DNA of 43,840 nucleotides from NCBI GenBank assembly GCA_022824025.1, contig JAJEBF010000058.1, positions 1 through 43,840 of the forward strand, given 5' to 3'. The notes beneath the pieces were generated by a model. It did not search any database and was not told the DNA's origin. It was given only the letters and a program-made list of their open reading frames with translations. Both the position numbers and the translations under genes were made by a program. Source of the DNA: Caldilineaceae bacterium (GTDB taxonomy: Bacteria > Chloroflexota > Anaerolineae > Caldilineales > Caldilineaceae). Of the stretch, positions 17,508-26,479 are shown in pieces (the first letter of the stretch is position 1; each line of letters begins with the position of its first letter).

Positions 17508-18959
17508 ATGAAAACGGACAAAGCCGCTCATTTCCCGGCAGGAGAACGGCAGCTTTTCCTGGATGATGACGATTTAGCTCGGCGGGAAAATCTGCGCAGA
17601 GTGTTCTATCAGCCGCAGAAGCGGGGCTCCGTTATCCGGCGCGAGCCTGCGTTGGGGGGAAACCCGGAGATCCGGGGCGCGCCGGCGTGGGATCCAGTTG
17701 CGCAACGGTGGAAGCTGTGGACGATTTGCATTACGCCCGAGGCGTTGCACGGTATAGCAGGCCTTTCGGGCTACCACGAAAGCCGCGACGGACTCCACTG
17801 GTATCAGCCCATTGTTCGCCAGGCGGCATACAAGGGTACCCGCGAAAACAATCTCGTATACATCCCCATGGGAGACGGCTGCACAGCAGAGGTCCTCGGG
17901 GCGGTTTACGACAAGGGCGACCCCGACCCAAACCGGCGATACAAAGCGTTGAGCTTTACGATGGCTCCTGAGCTGGCCATCCTGTTCGCTACTTCGCCTG
18001 ACGGAATCCGCTGGACACGCGTGGACATTCCGCCGATAGCGTCAGGAGACGAGCCCAACTTCAGCTTCGATGAACGCAACCATCTCTTTATTGCTACCGT
18101 CAAAGTGCCCGGGCCATTCGGTCGTTCACATGCGTTGACCGTCAGTGAGGATTTCGAACACTGGACCGAGCCGGAAATGGTCTTCCACGCTGACGAGGAG
18201 GACCAGGTACAGGCCCGCCAGATCATCGCCGACCGTCTGTCCGACCCTTTGCTGCAGCAGCCGGTGTTCAACCACCCGGAGGAACACGCGGTTGACGTCT
18301 ACAACTTTGCCATCTCCCGCTACGAGAGCCGTTACATTGGCTTTGCCTCCATGTTCTACCATACTGGCCGCGCGTGGAACGACCGCAACCATGACGGGTT
18401 CCATCACGTCCAGATGGCTTGCAGCAGGGACATGCGCAACTGGCGGCGGCTCGGCGAACGCGCCCCCTTTATCGGGCCGTCGCCCCTGGGAAGCGGCGCC
18501 TACGACACGATGCAGATACTGGGGCCCTCCTTCCCAGTTACACGCGGTGACCAGCTCTGGTTCTACTATTCCGGTCTCCGCCATCGCTGGCGCCCGCACA
18601 AGGTCAGCCCGGACCGGGCCGCCATCTGTCTGGCAACGTTAAGGCGGGATGGCTTCATCTCTCTGGACGCCGATGCAGAACTCGGCGCCGTCACGACCGT
18701 GCCCTTTCGTTGGGAAGGTGAGCGGCTCTATCTGAACGCCGACGCTGACAACGGCGAGATCCGGTGCGAGCTTCTGGACGAGACGGGCAGCCCGCTGCCG
18801 GGATATGGGCGGGACGACTCGATTCCAATGACCGGTGACGGCGTGTCGCTGCCCGTCAGATGGAATGAAACGGAACGCATGCCAACCGTGGTTTCAAACC
18901 CCGTTCAACTGAGAATCTGGTTGCGCGCGGCGCGACTTTACAGCTACTGGGTCGAATAG
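17508..18959 (+). CDS. GH32/43/68-like five-bladed propeller protein (first of tandem pair)
   Basis: This 483-residue protein has no signal peptide. The N-terminal ERQLFLDDDDLARRENLRRVFYQPQKRGSVI matches, from memory, a widespread uncharacterised group (common in Planctomycetes) in the levanase/invertase/arabinanase propeller superfamily. Further support is YHESRDGLHWYQP, GDEPNFSFDERNHLFIATVK, ISRYESRYIGFASMFYHTGR and NHDGFHHVQMACSRDMRNW. The propeller probably spans residues 20-400, followed by a small beta domain that ends in YSYWVE. If catalytic, it would act on a glycosidic bond of a substrate imported into the cytoplasm; the catalytic residues are not certain. It is 12 bases from its paralog. 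Confidence 0.75.
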   Translation: MKTDKAAHFPAGERQLFLDDDDLARRENLRRVFYQPQKRGSVIRREPALGGNPEIRGAPAWDPVAQRWKLWTICITPEALHGIAGLSGYHESRDGLHWYQPIVRQAAYKGTRENNLVYIPMGDGCTAEVLGAVYDKGDPDPNRRYKALSFTMAPELAILFATSPDGIRWTRVDIPPIASGDEPNFSFDERNHLFIATVKVPGPFGRSHALTVSEDFEHWTEPEMVFHADEEDQVQARQIIADRLSDPLLQQPVFNHPEEHAVDVYNFAISRYESRYIGFASMFYHTGRAWNDRNHDGFHHVQMACSRDMRNWRRLGERAPFIGPSPLGSGAYDTMQILGPSFPVTRGDQLWFYYSGLRHRWRPHKVSPDRAAICLATLRRDGFISLDADAELGAVTTVPFRWEGERLYLNADADNGEIRCELLDETGSPLPGYGRDDSIPMTGDGVSLPVRWNETERMPTVVSNPVQLRIWLRAARLYSYWVE

Positions 18960-18971
18960 AGGAGGAGGGCG

Positions 18972-20444
18972 ATGGCATCTGACACAAGCAGGAAATTCCC
19001 GCGCCTGGAGAGGCAGCTCTTTCTGGACAACGCCGACATCGCAAGCATCAAGGGTCTGACAAAACGCATGCACCAGCCGAACAAAAAAGGCGCGGTCATT
19101 CGTTCGGACCCACACATGGCGCTGCGGGCCGGCCCGGACGACGGCCCCGCCTACCGGCCGCAAACGCGAACAGCGCCGGTATGGGATCCCGAGGCCAAAC
19201 TCTGGAAGTTCTGGACGATCGGGGCAAAAATCGATTGGTATACCGGGCGCTCCTCCTACCACGAAAGCCGCGACGGGCTTCACTGGTATCAGCCAACCGT
19301 CGGTCAGTGGGACTTTCAGGGATCCACCGACAACAATCATGTCGCCATTCCTCTCGGCGGCGGACACTCTTCGGAAGTTCTGGGCGCTGTCTACGATGCC
19401 AGCGACCCGGACCCGGAACGCCGATTCAAAGCGATCAGCTTTATTATGGAGCCCGATCTTTCGATAATCTTCGCCGTATCTCCTGACGGGATTGTGTGGA
19501 AGCGGATAGACGTGCCCGCTATCCTGTCCGGCGATGAGCCGAATTTCAGCTTTGACGCGGCCAACCACCGCTTCATCGCTACAGTCAAAGTGCGGGGCAC
19601 GTACGGACGCTCGCACGCCGTGACCACGAGCGTAGATTTCCACGAGTGGAGCGAACCGCAGCTGGTCTTCCAGGCGGATGACCATGATCAGGATTTGGCG
19701 CGGGAGGTCATCGCACGGCGGCTCGGGAATCCAGCGTTGCAGCAGACTGTCGTCAACCACCCGGAAGAGCACAGTGTGGACGTCTATAATTTCAGCATCT
19801 CGCGGTACGAGAGCCGTTACATCGGGTTCGCCTCGATGTTCCACCACGTAGGCCGCTCGGTTGACGGCCGCAATCACGACGGGTTCCACCATGTTCAGCT
19901 GGCCAGCAGCCAGGATATGTACACGTGGTTGCGGCAGGGGAGCCGGCGGCCATTTATCGACTCGTCGCCGCTGGGTGGCGGAGCATACGACACGTTGCAG
20001 ATGCTCGGCCCTTCCCGCCCCGTCATTCGCGATGACGAGCTCTGGTTCTACTACACAGGCGTAAAGTTCCGGCGTCTCCCGCCGAAGTGGGACCCTGATC
20101 ACGCTGCCATATGTCTGGCCGTGCTGCGGCGGGACGGATTCGTCTCGCTGAGTGACATCAAAGAGGGCGGTTGGGTCATCACCGAGCCTTTCCTGTGGGA
20201 AGGAGAGCAGCTCTTTGTCAATGCTGTGGCCGACGACGGCGAGGTCAGGGTTGAACTGCTGGATGCCGACAGCGAGCCTTTGCCCGGCTACAGCGGGGAA
20301 GAGGCTGCGGTTGTGCGTGAGGACAGCGTCCGGCACCAGGTCGTCTGGCCCGGACACAGCGGATTGCCGGATATTTCGGACGGGCCTTTCCGGCTGCGCT
20401 TTAGCCTGACCAACGCCGAGTTGTACAGCTACTGGTTCGAGTAG
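18972..20444 (+). CDS. GH32/43/68-like five-bladed propeller protein (second of tandem pair)
   Basis: This 490-residue paralog of the preceding protein matches along the full length: RQLFLDNADIASIKGLTKRMHQPNKKGAVI, YHESRDGLHWYQP, DEPNFSFDAANHRFIATVK, ISRYESRYIGFASMFHHVGR, NHDGFHHVQLASSQDM, and YSYWFE at the end. It has extra residues in the first blade (PHMALRAGPDDGPAYRPQTRT). GGAGGAGG just upstream overlaps the end of the previous gene and suggests translational coupling. The absolutely shared blocks (SRDGLHWYQP, RYESRYIGFASMF, NHDGFHHVQ) mark the likely active centre. Function as a glycoside hydrolase or phosphorylase is inference. Confidence 0.75.
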   Translation: MASDTSRKFPRLERQLFLDNADIASIKGLTKRMHQPNKKGAVIRSDPHMALRAGPDDGPAYRPQTRTAPVWDPEAKLWKFWTIGAKIDWYTGRSSYHESRDGLHWYQPTVGQWDFQGSTDNNHVAIPLGGGHSSEVLGAVYDASDPDPERRFKAISFIMEPDLSIIFAVSPDGIVWKRIDVPAILSGDEPNFSFDAANHRFIATVKVRGTYGRSHAVTTSVDFHEWSEPQLVFQADDHDQDLAREVIARRLGNPALQQTVVNHPEEHSVDVYNFSISRYESRYIGFASMFHHVGRSVDGRNHDGFHHVQLASSQDMYTWLRQGSRRPFIDSSPLGGGAYDTLQMLGPSRPVIRDDELWFYYTGVKFRRLPPKWDPDHAAICLAVLRRDGFVSLSDIKEGGWVITEPFLWEGEQLFVNAVADDGEVRVELLDADSEPLPGYSGEEAAVVREDSVRHQVVWPGHSGLPDISDGPFRLRFSLTNAELYSYWFE

Positions 20445-20542
20445 TCCCTGACGAGAAGACCGGCAGGGTTTCAGAAGCGAATCTTGAACTCAGCGCTGCA
20501 AGAAAATCAAAGCAGAAACTTGGGTGGAGCAAGGAAGAGAAA

Positions 20543-21871
20543 ATGGTCCAGACCACAACGACGATAGAACAGACCTATACCTCGGAAACGCCAGGCTCGC
20601 GCGAGCAGTTCGATCGGGACCGCGAGTCGATGCCGGGCGGAGCCAAGGGAGCCTACTTTTACGCGCCCTATCCGATTACGATGCAGCGGGGCGAGGGCTG
20701 CTATCTGTATGACATTGACGAACGGCGGCGGGTTGACTTTGCCAACCACCACACCGGTCAGATCCTGGGCCACAACAACGCCGCGGTTCATGAAGCTGTC
20801 GAGGCACAGTTGACCCGTGGCATTGCGCTGGGCGCGCCGACAGGAGCAGAAGGGGCGCTGGCGGAAGAGATGTGCAGCCGTGTGGCATCACTGGATAAGG
20901 TCCGATTCTGCAACTCGGGCACGGAAGCGTCGTTGCACGCGATCCGGCTGGCGCGTGGATTCAGCGGCCGGCCGAAAATTGCCAAGATGGAGGGCGGGTA
21001 CCACGGCAGCCATGACCTGGTGGAAGTCAGTGTTGCGCCGCCGGTGGACAAGGCCGGCCCTGAGGACGCGCCTCTGTCCGTGCCGACAGCGGGGGGCATG
21101 TCTCCCAACGCCCCTTCCGAGGTGATCGTTTTGCCCTTCAACAATGAAGAGGCATTGGAGCGGCTGGTTCGGCGCCATCGCGATGAACTGGCCTGTGTGA
21201 TTATCGATCCCAAGACAGGAATCCTGCCGGTCCGAAAGGAGTATATTCAGGCCGTGCGCCGGGTAACTGAGGAGAACGATGTCCTGCTGATCCTCGACGA
21301 GGTGGTTGCGTTTCGCATCGCCCTGGGCGGCGCGCAGGAGCATTACGGCATCAGTCCGGACCTGACGACGTTCGGCAAGCTGGTGGGAGGCGGATTCCCG
21401 GTGGGCGCATTCGGCGGCCGGGCTGACATCATGGATCTTTTTGACAGCAGCGGGGAGCCGACAGGCTTTTTCCAGAGCGGCACGTTCAGTGCACACGCCG
21501 TGGTTATGGCGGCGGGGCTGGCTACTCTGAAGCAGTTGACGCCGAGCGCTTTCGAGCATCTGAATCGTTTGGGGGAACGCTTGCGCGCCGGGCTTGAAGA
21601 TCTCAGCGCACGAATAGATACGCCGTTACAGTCGGTCGTCCTCGGCTCTCTGTTCAGCGTCTACTTCACCGACGAACCGCTGGTCGATTACCGCAGCCTG
21701 GCCGGCAACGACGGCGCAATGGCCCATCGCGTCTTTCTTTCGCTGCTCAACCAGGGATACTTCCTGAGCCAGGGGTTGTCGATGAACGCCCTCTCCCTGC
21801 CGATGGAGGATGAACATATAGACGGACTCCTGCTCGCCTTCGAAAATGCGATTGAACAAAGCAAGCAGTAG
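20543..21871 (+). CDS. Class-III PLP-dependent aminotransferase (glutamate-1-semialdehyde aminomutase-like)
   Basis: This 442-residue fold-type-I PLP enzyme has the PLP phosphate motif NSGTEAS (124-130), YHGSHD (153-158), the pyridine-binding Asp in LDEVVAFR (Asp252), and the Schiff-base Lys in TTFGKLVGGGFPVGAFGG (Lys279). The GG-FPVGA-GG context is like glutamate-1-semialdehyde aminomutases and their catabolic relatives. The N-terminal 30 residues are longer than in HemL. Placement in a sugar/solute-catabolic operon, not a haem cluster, suggests transamination or mutation of an amino compound. AAGGAAGAG precedes the ATG. No export signal. Confidence 0.88.
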   Translation: MVQTTTTIEQTYTSETPGSREQFDRDRESMPGGAKGAYFYAPYPITMQRGEGCYLYDIDERRRVDFANHHTGQILGHNNAAVHEAVEAQLTRGIALGAPTGAEGALAEEMCSRVASLDKVRFCNSGTEASLHAIRLARGFSGRPKIAKMEGGYHGSHDLVEVSVAPPVDKAGPEDAPLSVPTAGGMSPNAPSEVIVLPFNNEEALERLVRRHRDELACVIIDPKTGILPVRKEYIQAVRRVTEENDVLLILDEVVAFRIALGGAQEHYGISPDLTTFGKLVGGGFPVGAFGGRADIMDLFDSSGEPTGFFQSGTFSAHAVVMAAGLATLKQLTPSAFEHLNRLGERLRAGLEDLSARIDTPLQSVVLGSLFSVYFTDEPLVDYRSLAGNDGAMAHRVFLSLLNQGYFLSQGLSMNALSLPMEDEHIDGLLLAFENAIEQSKQ

Positions 21872-21975
21872 CGGCAACCTTTCCAGCCTGCCTTTTCCCT
21901 TCGACGGCGGCAGGCCATAGGAGCGACAAGACACCGGCCTGAGGCCACCCACCCCTGCTGTTGAAAGGACCAACC

Positions 21976-23496
21976 ATGTACGCAATCGACTTTATTTCCG
22001 AATTCAGCGTCAATCGGATTCCTGAGCCGGATACGACGTTGGAGGCGTTGCTGCGTCAGACGGAGGAGCACGACACAACCCTGACGCTGACAACATCGCG
22101 GCGCGGCCTGGTCAACCAGGTTAACCCGGAAGCCGTAGCGGAGACCCTCGAAATCGTTGCCCAACATCCCCGGCTTCTGGCCGTGGGCACGCTCGACCCC
22201 CGCTACTTCCTCAACTGGCGAGACGACCTGCAGACTTGCGTGGAAGGCGGATGCGTTGCGATCCGCTTCGCGCCTGGACCGCAGAACTGGAGTCCCGAAA
22301 CACTGGTGTTTGAGCATATGGTCGAGGCGATCGGCCAGGCCGGACTGCCGATCATCGTTGACTTCAAGGGATCTTCTGAAGCGCTGAGTTGGATCCGCAA
22401 GGTGGCGGAGGTCTGCCACAGGCATGACGTAAACGTTGTGATGAACGAGGTCAGCTACGCGCACATGGGCGAGTTGATCACGGTCATGCAGGTGTATACG
22501 AATGTCTACGCCGCGATTCGCTGGCTGTGCCTGGCGGACGGCCTGGAGGTGATGGTCGAGGCCGGGATAGGCGACAGGCTGCTTTACGGCAGCAACTCGC
22601 CGAAGTATTCGATTCGGTCGCTGCGTAACCAGATATTCATGGCCAAGATCTCAGACGAACAGAGACAGGCGATCCTCGGCGGCAACGCGCTGCGCCTGCT
22701 GGATATGGACATCGAGGATCTGCCGGTCGAGCCGCAGTTGATCAAGGCGGAGGCGGATTTGCCTGAGGAGCCGATCATTGACATCCACGCGCATGTGTCA
22801 GGCTTCCACTGCGCGGAGCCTTTCAACACGCGCACTGAGTCGAACGTACCGGAGATGACCGAGCGGTGCAACATCCAGTACACCTTTGTGTCCTCCTACA
22901 ACGCCATCAACTATGACATGTGTGAAGGGAATGCCGACACACAGGCCTTCCTCGACCGCTACCCGAATCTGCGCGGCTATATCGCGATTGACCCGCGCGA
23001 CCTTGCCGGTTCGGTCGGGCAGATGGAACGTTACTTCCAGGATCCCAGATTCGTGGGGGTGAAGCTCTACTGCCCCTTTGGCGGAAACATGGCGACCAAA
23101 CGCATGCAGGACTTGCTGGACGAAATTGCAAAGTTTGGCCGGCCTGTCAAGATCCACATGGATGAAGGCGGTTCGCCCTATCCGGGGGTGCGTTCGGCGG
23201 CCGAGCGCAATCCGGACCTGGTGATCATCAAGGCGCACGGGGACGATGTCGAGGGCGCACGCCAGGTCGTTGACCTGCCCAACGTTTACTTTGAGTTCTG
23301 CAGCAGTGGCATTAACGCCGGCGTCATCCGCCGCTCGATGGACATACTTGGGCCGGAGCGGATTCTGTTCGGCACTGACCAGCCGCTCTTTGCGCCGTGG
23401 TTTGAGTACGGCGCCTATGTCGACGCGATCCAGACACAACGAGAAGCCGATCTCATATTCCGTGAGAACGCGAGACGAATTTTCAGACTGGACTGA
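21976..23496 (+). CDS. Two-domain amidohydrolase: degenerate N-domain fused to intact C-domain
   Basis: This 506-residue protein is two amidohydrolase-2 (COG2159-type) barrels in one chain. The C-half (about 265-506) has all expected metal and catalytic residues: IDIHAH (His271, His273), KIHMDEG (His394), IKAHGDD (His421) and LFGTDQP (Asp468). The N-half (1-245) keeps the layout but has lost them: AIDFISEF in place of DxHxH, VDFKGS at the third position, and LLYGSNSP with Asn207 in place of Asp. Members hydrolyse lactones or decarboxylate aromatic or keto acids, so one barrel should be active and the other structural or regulatory. AAAGGA at 21964 sets the ATG. See the separate pair of genes downstream with the same order. 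Confidence 0.87.
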   Translation: MYAIDFISEFSVNRIPEPDTTLEALLRQTEEHDTTLTLTTSRRGLVNQVNPEAVAETLEIVAQHPRLLAVGTLDPRYFLNWRDDLQTCVEGGCVAIRFAPGPQNWSPETLVFEHMVEAIGQAGLPIIVDFKGSSEALSWIRKVAEVCHRHDVNVVMNEVSYAHMGELITVMQVYTNVYAAIRWLCLADGLEVMVEAGIGDRLLYGSNSPKYSIRSLRNQIFMAKISDEQRQAILGGNALRLLDMDIEDLPVEPQLIKAEADLPEEPIIDIHAHVSGFHCAEPFNTRTESNVPEMTERCNIQYTFVSSYNAINYDMCEGNADTQAFLDRYPNLRGYIAIDPRDLAGSVGQMERYFQDPRFVGVKLYCPFGGNMATKRMQDLLDEIAKFGRPVKIHMDEGGSPYPGVRSAAERNPDLVIIKAHGDDVEGARQVVDLPNVYFEFCSSGINAGVIRRSMDILGPERILFGTDQPLFAPWFEYGAYVDAIQTQREADLIFRENARRIFRLD

Positions 23497-23606
23497 TTCA
23501 CAAGTGTGCATGATGCCGGCGCCGTGGGCGTTCTCGCCGAAGCGGCTTGCATCGCTCGCAGACTGCATGGTTGACGCGGCCGAACGATTACAAGGAGATT
23601 CCTGAT

Positions 23607-24845
23607 ATGGCCATCGCAATCGAACGAAATTCACCGCCGGTTCGCAGCGGATCTTTTGGTCCCCAGTGGGACATGGGCGACGAGGAGATAAACGAGCTGA
23701 TCGAGGTGATCCGCTCCGGGAAGTTGAACCGACTGAGCGGCAACAAGGTCGACCAGTTTGAGAGGGACTTTGCGGAGATGAACGGAGTCAAGTATGCGCA
23801 GGCGGTTACGTCGGGCACGGCTGCGGTGCATACGGCTGTCGGCACGATTGACCCCAACCCTGGCGACGAGATCATCACGACCAGGATCACCGATATGGGC
23901 ACGATCATCGGTATCATGTACCAAAACGCAGTGCCTGTCTTCGCTGACATCGATCCCAAGACCGGTAATCTCGATATCGAGGATGTCGAAGCCAAGATTA
24001 CCGAACGCACCAAGGCGATCATTGTTGTGCATCTCTTTGGCAATCCTGCTCCGATGGAGGCCTATGTTGCGCTGGCGCGCAAATATAACCTCTTCTTGAT
24101 CGAGGACTGCGCGCAGGCACAGCTGGCCGAATACGGAGGTCGGCCTGTCGGCACGTGGGGCGACTTCGGCTGCTATAGCTTTGGCGGCAAGCATATGACG
24201 ACGGGCGACGGCGGTATGGTGATCAGCAACCGGGACGACCTGGCGGAGCGGCTGAAATGGTTTGCGGACAAGGGCAATCCCCGCAGTCCGGTCTACGAGC
24301 ATTACTATCTGGCGCCGAACTATCGCATGACCGATCTTCAGGGCGCGGTCGGGATCGCCCAGCTCAGGAAGGTGACTGACGCAGTGCGGCGCAAGCAGTG
24401 GGTCGCCAGCCATTTGAACGAGGTCGTTGACGGGGAAGAGGGTCTCTCAATGCAGCCTGTGCTGCCGGAGGCTACACATTCATACTGGGTTTATGGCTTC
24501 CACGTCGACGCGGCGAAGATGGGCGCGACGGCGGAACAGTTCGCGGCGGCGCTGCAGGCGGAGGGCGTGCCGGCCAACTCGCCTTACATGGTGTATCCGG
24601 TCTACAAGTACCCGGTTATGGCGCAGCAGCGCGCCTATGGCACGGCTGATTTCTCCTATGCCGGCGAAGAGGCGGCGGCGATGGACTACGGTTCAATGTC
24701 GCTGGCAGGGGGGGAGAGTTTCCTGGAGACAGCGGTTGTGATGCCGATGAATCCCTCCTATACTGACCAGGACGTTGCCGATTTCAGCACGGCGATCAGG
24801 AAGGTCAGCGACCACTACCGTTCGAAGTTGTCAGGCCAGGGCTAA
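23607..24845 (+). CDS. DegT/DnrJ/EryC1-family PLP aminotransferase
   Basis: This 412-residue sugar-aminotransferase-fold protein has TSGTAAVH (68-75) for the PLP phosphate, IEDCAQAQ (165-172) with the pyridine-binding Asp167, and the Schiff-base Lys195 in FGGKHMTTGDGG. NYRMTDLQGAVGIAQL is the usual partner-subunit loop. Family members aminate keto sugars or cyclitols with glutamate or run the reverse reaction. AAGGAGA precedes the ATG at 23607; the longer open frame upstream overlaps the previous gene and has no ribosome site. A paralog is on the other strand at 32766-34058. The next gene starts 5 bases after its stop, so it is clearly cotranscribed. Confidence 0.9.
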   Translation: MAIAIERNSPPVRSGSFGPQWDMGDEEINELIEVIRSGKLNRLSGNKVDQFERDFAEMNGVKYAQAVTSGTAAVHTAVGTIDPNPGDEIITTRITDMGTIIGIMYQNAVPVFADIDPKTGNLDIEDVEAKITERTKAIIVVHLFGNPAPMEAYVALARKYNLFLIEDCAQAQLAEYGGRPVGTWGDFGCYSFGGKHMTTGDGGMVISNRDDLAERLKWFADKGNPRSPVYEHYYLAPNYRMTDLQGAVGIAQLRKVTDAVRRKQWVASHLNEVVDGEEGLSMQPVLPEATHSYWVYGFHVDAAKMGATAEQFAAALQAEGVPANSPYMVYPVYKYPVMAQQRAYGTADFSYAGEEAAAMDYGSMSLAGGESFLETAVVMPMNPSYTDQDVADFSTAIRKVSDHYRSKLSGQG

Positions 24846-24850
24846 GCGAT

Positions 24851-25615
24851 ATGTCTATTCAGTTCACGTTCCGCCCGCGTGTACCCGTTTTCGACGCAAA
24901 CGTCCGCGTAGGTGATCTGCACTATCAACCCTCGCCCTGCCGCAATCGGGACCAGTTGCTGGCAGAGATGGACCGGCACGGGGTCGAGAAGGCGCTGATT
25001 TACCACGCTCAGACAGAGGAAGTCAGCCCGATCGATGGCAATGGTTTTCTGGAAGAGTGGCTGGAAGATGACCGTCTCTTTCCCCAATGGTCAGTCACGC
25101 CTACACCCGATTCGATGGCGCAGATAGAAGCGTTACACGAGCAAGGGCGCGTGCATAATGTTCGACTGCACAATGCGCGCGCGACCGGGCTTCCATTTCG
25201 ACCGTGGGCGTGCGGACCGATGCTGGCGTGGCTGAGCGAGAACCGGATTCCCCTCTGGATTCCTTTGCCCGATGCCGATGCGGACGAGCTGGCGACGACG
25301 TTGAGCGCATTCCCCGAGCTGGTTACGGTCCTGGTCGGCGCGCATTACACGCACGCTCTGTGGGTGCGGCCGCTGATGACCACGCTCCCGAATGCGTACC
25401 TGGAGTTGAGCCGTATTGAGCCCCTGGGCGAGGTGGAGGCGCTCTGCGCTGAATATGGCGCGGAGCGGTTCGTTTACGGATCCTGGTACGACCGCTTGGC
25501 GATGGGAACGATGCTCTTCTACCTTCACCATACCGACCTCAGCGAGGCGGAGTTGGAACTGATCTGCGCGGGAAATCTGCTACGCATACTGCAGGGAGAG
25601 GGCCGGCATGATTGA
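24851..25615 (+). CDS. Amidohydrolase-fold protein lacking metal ligands
   Basis: This 254-residue protein has an amidohydrolase-2-like layout (N-terminal VPVFDANVRVGDL, helix LLAEMDRHGVEKALIYHA, C-terminal AERFVYGSWYDRL and ICAGNLLRILQ), but the metal site is gone. DxHxH is DANVR (residues 15-19), and the catalytic Asp of the GSD/GTD motif is Trp212. One His remains at GAHYTH (165). It overlaps the next gene, which encodes an intact relative, by 8 bases, so the two are probably made in equal amounts and may form a complex, as the two halves of the fused protein encoded at 21976-23496 would. It may be a structural or substrate-specificity subunit. Confidence 0.75.
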   Translation: MSIQFTFRPRVPVFDANVRVGDLHYQPSPCRNRDQLLAEMDRHGVEKALIYHAQTEEVSPIDGNGFLEEWLEDDRLFPQWSVTPTPDSMAQIEALHEQGRVHNVRLHNARATGLPFRPWACGPMLAWLSENRIPLWIPLPDADADELATTLSAFPELVTVLVGAHYTHALWVRPLMTTLPNAYLELSRIEPLGEVEALCAEYGAERFVYGSWYDRLAMGTMLFYLHHTDLSEAELELICAGNLLRILQGEGRHD

Positions 25616-26357
25616 AGAACAGAGAGTGATCGACTTCCACGGCCATACAGGCCGCCTGGACCTCTACAACGGGGTCGATGATCCGGCGTTGATTCTGCGG
25701 GCGATGGATAGGGTAGGCATCGACGTCTCCTGCGTCTTCAACATCTTCCACCCGGACGGCACAACCGGCAATGACATAACGGCCCGTTTTGTTAAGGACC
25801 ACCCGGACCGGTTTGTCGGGTTTGCATATGTTTCGCCGATGATGGCGGAGGGCATGGTGGCCGAACTGACGCGGGCAGTTGACGAGCTTGGCCTGGTTGC
25901 CATCAAACTGTACCCGCCCTATACGCAGTGGGACCTGAACGAACCGATCTGGCATCCGATCTATGAGTTTGCCGATGATCGCGGCCTGGCGATTATTTTC
26001 CACACGGGCACGGACGCGCATTCACATCCCGGTCTGCTGGCGGACTGTGCGGCAAAGTTTCCCAATGCGAACTTTGTTTCCGGGCACGCGGGCAATGTGG
26101 CAGAGCCGCGGGCGGCGGCGATCAGGGCGGCGCAGGACTATCCGAATATCTATCTGGAGACGTGTTCGACCTTTCGCACGCCGGGTGTCATTGAGCAGCT
26201 GGTAAATGAAGCGGGGGCGGACCGGGTTCTGTTTGGCTCGGACATCGCGCTGATGGATTCGCGGCCGCAGTTGGGCAAGATCATTACCGCAGACATTTCG
26301 GATGAGGCAAAGCGGCTGGTGTGCGGCGGCAACGCCGCGCGGCTGCTGGGGATTTGA
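25608..26357 (+). CDS. Amidohydrolase-2 family hydrolase/lactonase/decarboxylase, metal site intact
   Basis: This compact 249-residue enzyme has VIDFHGH (His11, His13), IIFHTGTD (His132), VSGHAGN (His160) and LFGSDIALMD (Asp212), the complete ligand and catalytic set of amidohydrolase-2 proteins. It is probably a metal-dependent lactonase or decarboxylase in the cytoplasm. In a locus with Gfo/Idh/MocA dehydrogenases, which often yield sugar lactones, lactone hydrolysis is a reasonable inference. The ATG lies inside the previous gene (8-base overlap), with GGAGAGGG upstream, so it is translationally coupled. It is the last plus-strand gene before the convergent junction. Confidence 0.87.
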   Translation: MIEEQRVIDFHGHTGRLDLYNGVDDPALILRAMDRVGIDVSCVFNIFHPDGTTGNDITARFVKDHPDRFVGFAYVSPMMAEGMVAELTRAVDELGLVAIKLYPPYTQWDLNEPIWHPIYEFADDRGLAIIFHTGTDAHSHPGLLADCAAKFPNANFVSGHAGNVAEPRAAAIRAAQDYPNIYLETCSTFRTPGVIEQLVNEAGADRVLFGSDIALMDSRPQLGKIITADISDEAKRLVCGGNAARLLGI

Positions 26358-26436
26358 AGCGGGCTGAGGTGGGGCCTGGGTGAGTCAAACTTAGATCGGC
26401 GGCGGGTGAAACTGAAATGATTCGCCTGCCAAATCG

Positions 26437-26479
26437 CAAACGGGCGTCAGTCGACCCTGCGTTGGCTACCGCCCGTTTG
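26437..26479. terminator. Hairpin at the convergent operon junction
   Basis: CAAACGGGCG (26437-26446) pairs perfectly with CGCCCGTTTG (26470-26479), with a 23-nt loop, 80 bases after the plus-strand stop and overlapping the last codons of the minus-strand gene. A hairpin here could end transcription from both sides. There is no T tract in either direction, so rho-independent action is uncertain. Confidence 0.5.

Noticed and set aside
20543..21871. Calling hemL (glutamate-1-semialdehyde aminomutase of haem synthesis)
   Set aside because: The fold and motifs fit, but the operon is catabolic and the protein has a different N-terminus and an altered IDPKTG segment; a general class-III call is safer.
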